This document shows, piece after piece, positions 26,584-34,924 of a stretch of 64,000 bases of DNA. The stretch lies in the NCBI RefSeq assembly GCF_013170845.1, contig NZ_CP033367.1:3969001-4033000 (forward strand), read 5' to 3'. Source of the DNA: Mesorhizobium loti R88b. GTDB lineage: Bacteria; Pseudomonadota; Alphaproteobacteria; Rhizobiales; Rhizobiaceae. The translations under genes and the position numbers were made by a program. The notes beneath the pieces were generated by a model. The model searched no databases, was not told the origin of the DNA, and saw only the letters and a list, made by a program, of their open reading frames with translations. Positions within the stretch are counted from its first letter, which is position 1; each line of letters starts with the position of its first letter.

Positions 26584-26601
26584 GACTTCTGTGAGGCTGG
26601 G

Positions 26602-27393
26602 ATGATCGAGGCAAGGGACGTTTCCGTCGCGATTTCCGGCAAGCGCATTGTCGGGGGTGTCGATTTCGATGCGCGACCCGGCGAGATCGCGGCCATCGTC
26701 GGCCCCAACGGCTCCGGCAAGACGACCTTTCTGAAGGCCCTGTCGGGCGAACTCGCCTATACCGGGCACGTAGCTCTCAATGGCCGTGACCTGTCTTCGA
26801 TGAAGCCGGTGGAGATTGCCGTCCAGCGGGCGGTGCTGCCGCAGGCGATGACGCTGTCGTTCCCGTTCACCGTGCGCGAGGTGGTCAAGCTCGGCCTTGT
26901 CGGCGGCCGCTCGGGTGCCTTGCCGGGCGAGGATGCGCGGCTGCCGGAACGGGCGCTGGCCCGCGTCGACCTCGATGGCTTTGCCGGACGTTTCTACCAG
27001 GAGCTTTCCGGCGGCGAGCAGCAACGTGTCCAGCTGGCGCGCGTCCTGTGCCAGGTCTGGGCGCCGGTGCTGGACGGCAAGCCGCGCTATCTGTTCCTCG
27101 ACGAACCGGTTTCCAGCCTCGACATCAAGCACCAGCTGATCATCATGAACATCGCCCGCGACTTTGCCAGAAGGGGCGGTGGAGTGGTCGCCATCCTGCA
27201 CGACCTCAACCTGACGGCCATGTATGCCGACCGGATTTTCGTCATGCATCGTGGCCGGCTGGCCGCAACCGGATCACCGCAGGACGTGTTGAGTGATGAT
27301 CTGATCGAAAAGGTCTTCGATTGCCGGCTCCGCGTCGGCGTGCTGCCGGCCGGGAATATGCAGTTCGTGCTGCCGCAATCATCGGTCAGCTGA
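26602..27393 (+). CDS. hmuV: heme ABC transporter ATP-binding protein
   Basis: A 263-residue ABC ATPase. Walker A is GPNGSGKTT (about 34-42), the signature is LSGGEQQR, Walker B is YLFLDEP and the switch His is in AILHDLN. It powers heme import through HmuU and is the last gene of hmuPSTUV, 18 bp behind hmuU. Its stop codon lies inside a 24-bp sequence that is repeated exactly near 11.7 kb. Confidence 0.93.
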   Translation: MIEARDVSVAISGKRIVGGVDFDARPGEIAAIVGPNGSGKTTFLKALSGELAYTGHVALNGRDLSSMKPVEIAVQRAVLPQAMTLSFPFTVREVVKLGLVGGRSGALPGEDARLPERALARVDLDGFAGRFYQELSGGEQQRVQLARVLCQVWAPVLDGKPRYLFLDEPVSSLDIKHQLIIMNIARDFARRGGGVVAILHDLNLTAMYADRIFVMHRGRLAATGSPQDVLSDDLIEKVFDCRLRVGVLPAGNMQFVLPQSSVS

Positions 27394-27412
27394 TATTCAG
27401 GTGAGGCCGGCC
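27389..27412. repeat. 24-bp exact repeat of the 11669-11692 end
   Basis: This segment is identical over 24 bp to 11669-11692, the left end of the MITE-like element downstream of galM. Here it overlaps the hmuV stop codon and stands alone, without the element's middle part or right end, so it may be a remnant or a solo end. Confidence 0.7.
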
Positions 27413-27435
27413 GCGACGGGCTTTAATCGGTGCGA

Positions 27436-27900
27436 TCAGGCAGCCGGGGCGCGGCGTTCGACCAGCATGTCGATGCCAAGCAGGTTGCGCACACTGGGCC
27501 GTGCCGCGACCATATCGGCGATCGTGTAGCGGGCAAGCACGGCGAAGAAGGCGTTGAGTGCCTCACGCAGCGCCGAATTCAGCGCGCAGCTGTCGACCAG
27601 CGGGCACTCGGCGGCATCGTTCTCGAAGCATTCGGCCATGGCGAAGCTCTCTTCCGTCACGCGCACGACGTCGAACAGGTTGATGGATTCCGCGGCGCGG
27701 CCAAGCCGGACGCCGCCATTTCTGCCGCGCACGGTCTCGACCAGACCATGCTCGACCAGCGGCTGCAGGATTTTGAACAGAAACAGTTCCGACACCGAAT
27801 AAGCGGCCGCAATTTCGGGAATGCGGCTCAACCGGTCATTGTTGGCGGCACAGTACATCAGGATGCGCATGGCGTAATTGGTCTGGCGGGTAAGCCGCAT
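27436..27900 (-). CDS. rirA: Rrf2-family iron regulator RirA
   Basis: A 154-residue Rrf2 regulator with an N-terminal winged helix (MRLTRQTNYAMRILMYCA onward; VSELFLFKILQPL is the recognition region). Three cysteines at 91, 99 and 105 (AECF, AECPL, VDSC) match the iron-sulfur ligands of RirA, the global iron regulator of rhizobia. NsrR and IscR have other spacing and flanking motifs. With a cluster bound it represses iron and heme uptake genes. Convergent with hmuV and ending 42 bp from it, it is placed to control the adjacent locus, and an AT-rich palindrome lies upstream of its start. Confidence 0.9.
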   Translation of the reverse strand: MRLTRQTNYAMRILMYCAANNDRLSRIPEIAAAYSVSELFLFKILQPLVEHGLVETVRGRNGGVRLGRAAESINLFDVVRVTEESFAMAECFENDAAECPLVDSCALNSALREALNAFFAVLARYTIADMVAARPSVRNLLGIDMLVERRAPAA

Positions 27901-28217
27901 ATTGTCCTCACTAGGCGCTGACGCGGTGCAACACGCCAGATTCCAGAACTTGTTGGCGCGGCGCTCATCCGGAATTTCGGATTCGCCACACTGGCCTTGG
28001 CCGAATATGGCCTATACCTTGGAATAATTCCAGACTAGCTTCGCATAATAGATGAATATTCTCGTCAACTTTATGTGCGCAACCGGGCAAAGCGCTGGGA
28101 AAGCCTGATATCACGGGCATTTCGGCGGTCAAAACACTAGATAGACCCCAAATCGACCAGAGATTGACCAGAGATCGATCGGGAATCGATCAGAGATCGG
28201 CGAGGAGCGGCTCATCC
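27901..28217. promoter_or_regulatory. divergent regulatory gap rirA / DUF445 gene
   Basis: This 317-bp gap has no gene that I can support. It contains a perfect 13-bp palindrome TGGAATAATTCCA (28020-28032) about 120 bp upstream of rirA, resembling an iron-control (Irr-type) element with altered outer bases. An AT-rich stretch at 28019-28075 is likely to hold rirA promoters. A five-unit 11-bp tandem repeat sits close to the DUF445 start. Confidence 0.45.
28144..28198. repeat. five tandem 11-bp units upstream of the DUF445 gene
   Basis: Units GACCCCAAATC, GACCAGAGATT, GACCAGAGATC, GATCGGGAATC and GATCAGAGATC run without gaps, consensus GAYC-N3-RAT-Y. The period equals about one turn of DNA and the last unit ends 19 bp before the ATG, so the array is in the 5' leader or operator of that gene. 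Confidence 0.75.
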
Positions 28218-29513
28218 ATGTCCCAATCGGCTCCGTCCCTGGCGCCTGTCCGTTTCGATGCCGATGCGGCCGCCAAGCTCGCCGCGCTGCGCCGCACCAA
28301 AGTCATCGCCACAGCCGCGCTGGCGCTTTGCGTGCTGGTGTTCGCCTTGGCCAAGTCGTTCGAGAAGTCCCATCCATGGCTGGGGTTCGTCGCTGCCTTC
28401 GCCGAGGCAGCGACCATTGGCGGCCTTGCCGACTGGTACGCCGTGGTTGCGCTGTTCAGGCGGCCGCTTGGCCTGCCGATCCCGCACACCGCCATCATCC
28501 CGGAAAAACAAAACCGCATCGCCGACAATCTCGGCCGTTTCATCGAGGCCAATTTCCTGGCACCGGAGCCGGTGCGGGAAAAACTGGCCGAGGTCGATTT
28601 TGCAGCGCTCGTCGCGGATTGGCTGACTGATGCCGAACGCGCCGCCGGCCTGTCGCGCTTCGTCGTGCGGCTGGTGCCGCAGACGCTGGCCGCGGTCGAG
28701 CAATCCGGTCTGCGCGGCTTCGTCACCAGCCGCATGCTGGAGCAGATCGAAAAGGTGCCGCTGGCGCCGCTGGCCGCGGAACTCTTGTCGGCACTCACCG
28801 ACGACCGCCGCCATCAAAAGCTGTTCGACGAGTTCATCAAGGTGATCGGCCGCTTCCTGAACGACGAACAGGCGCTGGCGACGATGCGCGAAAAAATCCG
28901 CGAAGAGCTGCCCTCGCTGTTCAACCTGTTCAGGGCCGACGCCTATCTGCTGAAGAAGATCGTCGCCTCGGCGGGTTCCTTGCTCGATGAGGTGCGGGCC
29001 GATCCCGAGCACCCGATGCGCGCCGAGTTCGACCGTTTCGCGCAGGCCTTCATCGACAAGCTCAGGACATCGAAGCAATATGCCAAACGTGCCGAGAAGC
29101 TGAAGCGCGATTTTCTGGCCCGTCCGGAGGTCAGGGGATTGGCTGGCGACATGTGGGCAAGCCTCAGCCAGTTTATCGAGCAGGATGCCAAGGCGCCTGA
29201 ATCGATCATCCGCACGCATCTCGCCAACATGTTCGTCGAGGTCGGCCGGCATCTTGCCGGTGATCCGCAGATCAGGGCCGACATGAACGGGGGATTCGTC
29301 GTGGCGCTTTCTTCGTTCGTGGAAAGCCAGAAGAGCGGCGTGTCGAAATTCATCGCCGACCAGGTCAAGCGCTGGGACCTGGCGCAACTGACGCGGCTGA
29401 TCGAGATGAACATCGGCAGGGATCTGCAATACATCCGCTTCAACGGCATGGTCATCGGTGGGCTGGCGGGTATCGTGCTCTATACGATCGAGCTGCTGCT
29501 CCCGGTCAATTGA
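28218..29513 (+). CDS. DUF445 domain-containing membrane protein
   Basis: A 431-residue DUF445 (YjiN-like) protein. One hydrophobic segment lies near residues 30-48; the conserved block FVAAFAEAATIGGLADWYAVVALFRRPLGLPIPHTAIIP follows, then a long helical, charged region and a C-terminal membrane segment (GGLAGIVLYTIELLL). The function is unknown; the C-terminal anchor and helical body suggest an inner-membrane scaffold. The frame is open to 28164, but ATG 28218 gives the family start. Confidence 0.85.
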   Translation: MSQSAPSLAPVRFDADAAAKLAALRRTKVIATAALALCVLVFALAKSFEKSHPWLGFVAAFAEAATIGGLADWYAVVALFRRPLGLPIPHTAIIPEKQNRIADNLGRFIEANFLAPEPVREKLAEVDFAALVADWLTDAERAAGLSRFVVRLVPQTLAAVEQSGLRGFVTSRMLEQIEKVPLAPLAAELLSALTDDRRHQKLFDEFIKVIGRFLNDEQALATMREKIREELPSLFNLFRADAYLLKKIVASAGSLLDEVRADPEHPMRAEFDRFAQAFIDKLRTSKQYAKRAEKLKRDFLARPEVRGLAGDMWASLSQFIEQDAKAPESIIRTHLANMFVEVGRHLAGDPQIRADMNGGFVVALSSFVESQKSGVSKFIADQVKRWDLAQLTRLIEMNIGRDLQYIRFNGMVIGGLAGIVLYTIELLLPVN

Positions 29514-29611
29514 TGCGCATCGATCGCCAGGTTCGAAATGGACATACGGCAGCCGAGTGCTATCCTCCCCTTGAGGGCACCCGCATCCGCGGCGACAGGG
29601 GAGAAGACACC

Positions 29612-30040
29612 ATGGCAAAACAACCGGAATCCGATTCCTTCATGGACATGTTCGGCAAATTTGGCCGCGACCTGAAGGTGCCCAATGTCGATGTCGAGGC
29701 AATCCTCGCCCATCATCGCAAGAACCTCGAAGCGCTGGAGAAGGCGGCGCGAGCCAGTGCCACTGGCGCGACCTCGCTGTTATCAAGGCAACGCGAAATG
29801 CTGCAGGACACGCTGCGCGAGGTCGCCGACGTGGCGCAGAGCTATCGGGCGCCCGGCAATCCGCAGGAGCTCATGGCCAAGCAGACGGAGTTCGCCAGGA
29901 AATCCTTTGAGGCGGCGCTCAAGAATGCGAGCGAAGTGGCTGAATTGGCCCGAAAATCCGGCACCGAATCGATCGACATCCTGCGTGCGCGCATCAAGGC
30001 GGCGATGGAGGAAATCCGTGCCGGCTACGAGAAGAGATAG
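29612..30040 (+). CDS. phasin family protein
   Basis: A 142-residue, almost wholly helical protein with the phasin pattern: a short N-terminal FMDMFGKFGRDLKVPNVDVEAI, then a long amphipathic helix with QRE, QELMAKQTEFARKSFEAAL and a C-terminal helix. Such proteins coat polyhydroxybutyrate granules or act as envelope-associated helical proteins. GGGGAGA precedes the ATG. The hydratase gene 200 bp downstream on the same strand can feed (R)-hydroxyacyl-CoA to polyester synthesis, which fits but does not prove a link. Confidence 0.8.
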   Translation: MAKQPESDSFMDMFGKFGRDLKVPNVDVEAILAHHRKNLEALEKAARASATGATSLLSRQREMLQDTLREVADVAQSYRAPGNPQELMAKQTEFARKSFEAALKNASEVAELARKSGTESIDILRARIKAAMEEIRAGYEKR

Positions 30041-30241
30041 GTCTACGTGGCCTGTTGTACGGCATTTTCCCACACACTCGGCCGATACTCCTTACCCCAG
30101 CGCATAGTTGCATCCGCGCCACGCGATAGTCGGCATGGCATGATTCAGCCGGAATTCGGCGGAACGGATTCACGCAAGGCGAATTGACAGGGGCCGTGCG
30201 TTCGTGGTCCGGAGGCGCTGCAAGCTATCGGGAAAGCAGGA

Positions 30242-30739
30242 ATGACTGAAGTACGGCCTAAAACGCCGCCGACCTACGAGCAGTTGGGGACGATGTCCGG
30301 GCAGGAGCTTGGCGTCTCGGAGTGGACCACGGTCGACCAGGACCGTATCAACCAGTTCGCCGAGTGCACTGGCGACCATCAATGGATCCATGTCGATCCC
30401 GAACGGGCGCGGCGGCAAAGCCCGTTCCGCACGACGATCGCGCATGGGTACCTGACGCTGTCGATCATCGGCGCGCTGGCGCTCGGCATGGGGATCGTGC
30501 CGGAAAACACGCAGGCCGCCTTCAACTATGGTTTCGACAAGGTGCGCTTCCTGGCGCCGGTCAAGGTCGGCGCGCGCATCAGGCTGCGCACGGTCCTGCT
30601 TTCCATGGAGGTCAGGGGGCCCGGCCAATATCTGATGAAAGCGGCCAACACGGTCGAGATCGAAGGCGAGGAAAAGCCAGCGCTCGTGGCGGAAACGCTG
30701 GTCATGCTTTATGAGCGCCGCAAACGGGCAGGGGCCTGA
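30242..30739 (+). CDS. MaoC-like (R)-specific enoyl-CoA hydratase
   Basis: A 165-residue hot-dog-fold hydratase. The hydratase-2 motif is clear: FAECTGDHQWIHVDPERA supplies the catalytic Asp and His, and PFRTTIAHGYLTLS follows. Single-domain members hydrate trans-2-enoyl-CoA to (R)-3-hydroxyacyl-CoA (PhaJ type) or act on other short acyl-CoA esters. The phasin gene upstream suggests polyester metabolism. The 30041-30241 gap holds no further gene. Confidence 0.82.
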   Translation: MTEVRPKTPPTYEQLGTMSGQELGVSEWTTVDQDRINQFAECTGDHQWIHVDPERARRQSPFRTTIAHGYLTLSIIGALALGMGIVPENTQAAFNYGFDKVRFLAPVKVGARIRLRTVLLSMEVRGPGQYLMKAANTVEIEGEEKPALVAETLVMLYERRKRAGA

Positions 30740-30882
30740 GAGACCGTTTGGAAATTCTACTCCGGCGGCCATCTGATGGCGTTTTCTGCGCTTCCGGTGC
30801 TCACGGACCCAAATGTCCGCTTCGCTCCGGTTCTCGAAACCACCACCATATGACTCACCAGAGCGAATTTCGAAACAGTCTC
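30740..30882. repeat. MITE-like intergenic element with 18-bp inverted ends
   Basis: The ends GAGACCGTTTGGAAATTC (30740-30757) and the complement of GAATTTCGAAACAGTCTC (30865-30882) match at 16 of 18 positions. The middle (about 30787-30845) is shared with the element at 11669-11796, including a 20-bp identical run from 30787, but the small hairpin is CGGAC-CCAAAT-GTCCG here, so both arms changed together. Confidence 0.7.
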
Positions 30883-30932
30883 TGCGCGGCGTCTAACGGA
30901 CATTACGCTTCCATCGCCAGGCAGGTTGTGCC

Positions 30933-32393
30933 TCATGGAACAATGGGTTCCACACGACCGGCTACGCGGGCCGAGAGTAGCGCGAGGACCAGCGCGATAA
31001 GCGCCAGCGCTGTTGCCGTCTGAAAGGTGATCTGCATCCCATGGGCGGCGGCCGCTGAACTCAAGAGCTGCTGTCCAACCCCTTGCCGAGCACCAGCCGA
31101 TGCGACCGCGAATATCGCGCCCATCAAGGATGCGCCGGTGATGAGGCCGAGATTGCGCGACAGGTTGAGCAGCCCCGATATGACGCCGCGCTCGCCGGCA
31201 CTGATACCGCTCATGACGGCTGCATTGTTGGAGGTCTGGAACAGGGCGTAGCCGAAGCAGGTGACGGTGATCGGAACGACATAACTGACAATGCCGAGCC
31301 TCGTCATGGCCAGCGACAACAGGAATGTACCGATGGCGAGACTGAACAGCCCGGCGACCATCATCCTGTTGGCTCCGAAGCGATCGGCGAGCCGTCCGGC
31401 CAGCAGCGCCGACAGGGCCGACACGAGCGGCCCGGTCGAAAGCACCACGCCGACCATCGCCGCATCGAGTCCCAGCCCTCGCGACAGATAGAACGGGGCA
31501 ACCACCAGGGTCGCCATCATCACCGTGGCGACGATGAGGTTCATGGCAAGACTGGCGCTGAGCCGTGGATTCCGGAAGCTGGCGAGTTGAACCAAAGGGT
31601 TTTTCACTCTCGTCTGCGTGGCGGCGAAGAGAACAACGCCTATGCCGGTGGCGGCCAGCAGGCCGATGTTGAGCGCGCCGAAATTGCCCCGGCCAAGCGT
31701 CATGGCCAGTGCATAGGCGGCCAGTGTCAGAGCCAGCAGGACAGTGCCCATCGTGTCGAATTTGCCTTGGGTGGCCTGCGCTGTTTTGCTGCGAACGGGT
31801 AGGGCATGCCAGGCGAGGGCAAAGGTCAAGAGGCCGAGCGGGACATTGACCAGGAAAATCGCCCGCCAGCCGAGGCCGGCGATCAGCAGGCCGCCGAGCG
31901 AGGGGCCGAGTGTCGTGCCGACCGATGACATGGCACCGAGCAGACCCATGGCGCTGCCGGCCCGCTCCTTGCTTACGGTTTCCGAGACAAAGGCGAGCGT
32001 CAGCGCCATCATCAGCGCTGCGCCAAGCCCTTGCACGGCACGCGCGGCGATCAACAGCCAGAGTGTCGGCGCCAGGCCGCACAAAACTGATGCCGAAGTG
32101 AAAAGGGCGATGCCGGCAAGCAGCAAGGGCCGACGCCCGAACACGTCGGCCAGCCGTCCGGCGCTGACGATCAGCGTGGTGATGGCAAGGAGATAGGCCA
32201 GAACCACCCATTGCACAGCCTGGAACGACGCTCCGAACGTCTGCATCAGCGCGGGCAGCCCGACGCTGGCAATGCTTGTTCCGAGCGACGACAGCAGCGT
32301 GGCGAGCGACAGGCTTGCCAGCGCCCAGCCTACCGATCGGTTCTGTTGCGGGGCTGATACCAGCCCATCCAGATTTTGCTCGGCGACTGTCAT
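30933..32393 (-). CDS. MFS drug/metabolite exporter, DHA2 (14-TM) type
   Basis: A 486-residue major facilitator with about 14 hydrophobic segments starting at residue 20. Motif A appears as GRLADVFGRRPLL (about 79-91) and motif C-like glycine/proline spacing is in GTTLGPSLGGLL. It belongs to the EmrB/QacA branch, which exports drugs or toxic metabolites by proton antiport. A LysR regulator gene starts divergently 129 bp away and probably controls it. The substrate is unknown. Confidence 0.87.
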   Translation of the reverse strand: MTVAEQNLDGLVSAPQQNRSVGWALASLSLATLLSSLGTSIASVGLPALMQTFGASFQAVQWVVLAYLLAITTLIVSAGRLADVFGRRPLLLAGIALFTSASVLCGLAPTLWLLIAARAVQGLGAALMMALTLAFVSETVSKERAGSAMGLLGAMSSVGTTLGPSLGGLLIAGLGWRAIFLVNVPLGLLTFALAWHALPVRSKTAQATQGKFDTMGTVLLALTLAAYALAMTLGRGNFGALNIGLLAATGIGVVLFAATQTRVKNPLVQLASFRNPRLSASLAMNLIVATVMMATLVVAPFYLSRGLGLDAAMVGVVLSTGPLVSALSALLAGRLADRFGANRMMVAGLFSLAIGTFLLSLAMTRLGIVSYVVPITVTCFGYALFQTSNNAAVMSGISAGERGVISGLLNLSRNLGLITGASLMGAIFAVASAGARQGVGQQLLSSAAAAHGMQITFQTATALALIALVLALLSARVAGRVEPIVP

Positions 32394-32521
32394 GGCGATC
32401 TCCTTTTTGTTGGCCCCGCAACGGAGTTCTCGGAGATCTAGTCCTGCGCTTGGTATGGCGGAAGGCGCAGCATTTGCATCATATCAGTGCATCAGACGCC
32501 ACATCATGTTATGATCCGCGG

Positions 32522-33412
32522 ATGACATCGCCCGATCTCAATCTGCTCTTTGCTCTCGACGCTCTGCTGGCGGAAGGCAGCGTGGCACGCGCCGCGCGCC
32601 GCCTGCGGCTCAGCCCCTCGGCAATGAGCAGGACGCTGGCGCGGCTGCGCGAGGCAACGGGCGATCCCCTGCTGGTCCGCGCCGGGCGCGGCCTGGTGGC
32701 GACGCCACGCGCCGAAGAGTTGCGGCGGCAAGTCGGCCGCGCCGTCCAGGATGCGGAGGTGCTGCTGCGCCCTGCCGAGTTGCTGGATCTCTCAGGCCTG
32801 GACAAGGTCTTCACGCTGCGCACCAACGAAGGCTTCGTCGAGGAATTCGGGCCTCGCCTCGTCGCCCGCATCGGGGCTGATGCACCAGGGGTGCGGCTGC
32901 GTTTCGCGCCGAAGTCCGACAAGGATGTGCTGTCGCTGCGCGAAGCGGCGATCGACCTGGAAATCGGCGTGGCCGGCGAAACCGGACCCGAAGTGCGCAT
33001 CCAGGCGCTGTTTCGCGACCGCTTCATTGGTGCCGCTCGAACAGGCCACCCCTTAAGCGAAGGCAAGGTGACGCCGGAGCGCTATGCGGCTTGTCGGCAC
33101 ATCAGTGTCTCGCGGCGTGGCCGCGAGAGAGGGCCGATCGACGAGGCGCTGAGCGGGCTTGGCTTGCAGCGGACGGTCGTGTGCATGGTCTCGGGTTTCT
33201 CGGCCGCGCTCGCCATGGCGCGCGCCTCGGACCTGGTTGCCAGCGTGCCCGAGCGACACACGGCCGGCGCGCGCTCAGACATGCACAGCTTTCCGCTGCC
33301 GGTCGCTACTGTGGAAGTCACCATCTCCATGCTCTGGCACCCGCGCCTCGATGCCGACCCGGCGCAACGCTGGCTGCGCGACTGCGTGCGGGAGGTCTGT
33401 GCGAGCCGCTGA
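32522..33412 (+). CDS. LysR-family transcriptional regulator
   Basis: A 296-residue LysR regulator: an N-terminal winged helix (about 1-60; GSVARAARRLRLSPSAMSRTLARLR) and a periplasmic-binding-like ligand domain from about 90. It reads away from the MFS gene with 128 bp between the starts, the usual target arrangement. The frame is open well upstream into the exporter leader, but the ATG at 32522 is where homology of this family begins. Confidence 0.86.
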   Translation: MTSPDLNLLFALDALLAEGSVARAARRLRLSPSAMSRTLARLREATGDPLLVRAGRGLVATPRAEELRRQVGRAVQDAEVLLRPAELLDLSGLDKVFTLRTNEGFVEEFGPRLVARIGADAPGVRLRFAPKSDKDVLSLREAAIDLEIGVAGETGPEVRIQALFRDRFIGAARTGHPLSEGKVTPERYAACRHISVSRRGRERGPIDEALSGLGLQRTVVCMVSGFSAALAMARASDLVASVPERHTAGARSDMHSFPLPVATVEVTISMLWHPRLDADPAQRWLRDCVREVCASR

Positions 33413-33414
33413 GA

Positions 33415-34818
33415 TCAGGGCGCCATTGCCGCCTCAAGTACCTTGAAAATTCGCGCGTCTTCGCACTGGGCGACGTTGAAGCGCAGGAAGCGGCTGGCAG
33501 ATTGCGACAGGCTGAACGCATTGCCGGGCGCCAGCACGACATTGTCGGTAAGAGCCCGGCGTGCGACTTCGGCTGCGTCTATGCCATCCGGCAGGCCGCA
33601 CCACAGGAACAGGCCGGCCGGCTGGTCGATCCAGGGCGTGATGCCGATTGTCTTCAGCCGGGTGCCGGTCTCGACCATGGCGCGCGCGAGCCTCGCGCGC
33701 AGCAAATCCATGTGCTTGCGGTAACTGCCGTCCTTCAGCAGCGTCAGCACCAGCTCGGCCGCCAGCCGTCCGCCGCCGAAGGTGGTGGCGATCTTGAGGT
33801 CGGTCAGGCCGTCGATCCAGTCGCGGGACGCGGCGATGAAACCGCAGCGCACCGACGCCGACAGCGTCTTGGAGAAGCTGCCGATCTGGACGACGCGGCT
33901 GAGGCCATCGAACGCCGCGAGCCTCGAGGCAGGGGTGTGCTCGAAATCGGCGAAGATATCGTCCTCGACAATGGTCAGGTCCGATTGGTCGGCGAGCTTG
34001 AGCAGCCGGTGCGCAGTGACCGGCGACAGGATCGCGCCGGTCGGGTTGTGGATGGCGGAGTTGGTGATGTAGAGGCGCGGCCGGTGCTCGGCGAGCGCTT
34101 GCGCGAACAGCTCGATGTCAGGCCCCGACGGCGTGTAGGGAACGCTGACGACCTTGGCGCGGTGGGCGCGCAGCAAAGCGTGGAAATTGAAATAGCAGGG
34201 GTCGTCGACCAGCACGGTGTCGCCGGGCTCGATCAGAAGCCGGCACAGAAGATCGATGGCCTGGGTGCCCGATTCCGTCAGCATGATCTGTTCGGGGGAG
34301 GCTTCGACGCCATGCCCGGCCATACGCCGCGCCAGCAATTGCCGCAGCGCCGGCAGGCCGAGGGGCGTACCGTAATCGGCAAGCGCGACATCGTCGGCGC
34401 GTGCGACCGTGCGCAATGCGCGACGTAAGCCGGCCTGGGGCATCCAGGACGCCGGCAGCCAGCCGCAGCCGGGTTTCACGGTCTCGTCGCTGGCGTCCAG
34501 CGACTGCCGCGAGACCCAGAGCGGATCGACGGCACGGTCGAGCCGGGGACCGATCTCGGCCAGCGACAACGGCGCCAGCGAGCCGGCGGCATAGAAGCCC
34601 GAACCCGGTCGGGAACGGATCGTGCCCTCGGCGGCCAGCCGCTCATAGGCTTCGACCACCGTCGATTTGGACACCTGCATGGATTGGGCGAAGGCGCGGA
34701 TCGAAGGCAGTCGGGCTCCCGGTGTCAGGCTGCGTGTGGCGATCCGCTGGCGGATGGTCGCCATCACGCTTTCGACCAGGGTTCCCCCACCGTCAGTTTC
34801 CAGAGCGATGTCCGCCAT
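33415..34818 (-). CDS. MocR-type GntR/aminotransferase fusion regulator
   Basis: A 467-residue fusion: GntR winged helix (about 10-78; LPSIRAFAQSMQVSKSTVVEAYERL) and a fold-type-I aminotransferase domain (about 110-465) whose PLP lysine is in GSFSKTLS. MocR proteins use bound PLP or an aldimine as effector to control vitamin B6, GABA, taurine or export genes. It is divergent from an EamA transporter gene 106 bp away, a frequent pairing, and probably regulates it. Confidence 0.87.
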   Translation of the reverse strand: MADIALETDGGGTLVESVMATIRQRIATRSLTPGARLPSIRAFAQSMQVSKSTVVEAYERLAAEGTIRSRPGSGFYAAGSLAPLSLAEIGPRLDRAVDPLWVSRQSLDASDETVKPGCGWLPASWMPQAGLRRALRTVARADDVALADYGTPLGLPALRQLLARRMAGHGVEASPEQIMLTESGTQAIDLLCRLLIEPGDTVLVDDPCYFNFHALLRAHRAKVVSVPYTPSGPDIELFAQALAEHRPRLYITNSAIHNPTGAILSPVTAHRLLKLADQSDLTIVEDDIFADFEHTPASRLAAFDGLSRVVQIGSFSKTLSASVRCGFIAASRDWIDGLTDLKIATTFGGGRLAAELVLTLLKDGSYRKHMDLLRARLARAMVETGTRLKTIGITPWIDQPAGLFLWCGLPDGIDAAEVARRALTDNVVLAPGNAFSLSQSASRFLRFNVAQCEDARIFKVLEAAMAP

Positions 34819-34924
34819 CCGTACTGCTCATCAGGCCATTACAGTTTCGCAGAATTGTACCCCATTGTCTCTGGCTGCACCATGGGCATCTGTTCGATAG
34901 AGGGCGAAAGATAGGGAGCCTGGA

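Noticed and set aside
25615..27249. Open frame of 544 codons antisense to hmuU and hmuV
   Set aside because: Very rich in Arg, Asp, Gln and His, without domains; the plus-strand ABC genes are certain.
27436..27900. NsrR or IscR in place of RirA
   Set aside because: The three cysteines at 91, 99 and 105 with flanking AECF and CPLVDSC and the N-terminal MRLTRQTNYA fit RirA best, as does the iron locus next to it.
30757..32421. Open frame of 554 codons on the same strand as the MFS gene in another phase
   Set aside because: It lacks hydrophobic segments, while the overlapping phase encodes a clear 14-helix transporter.
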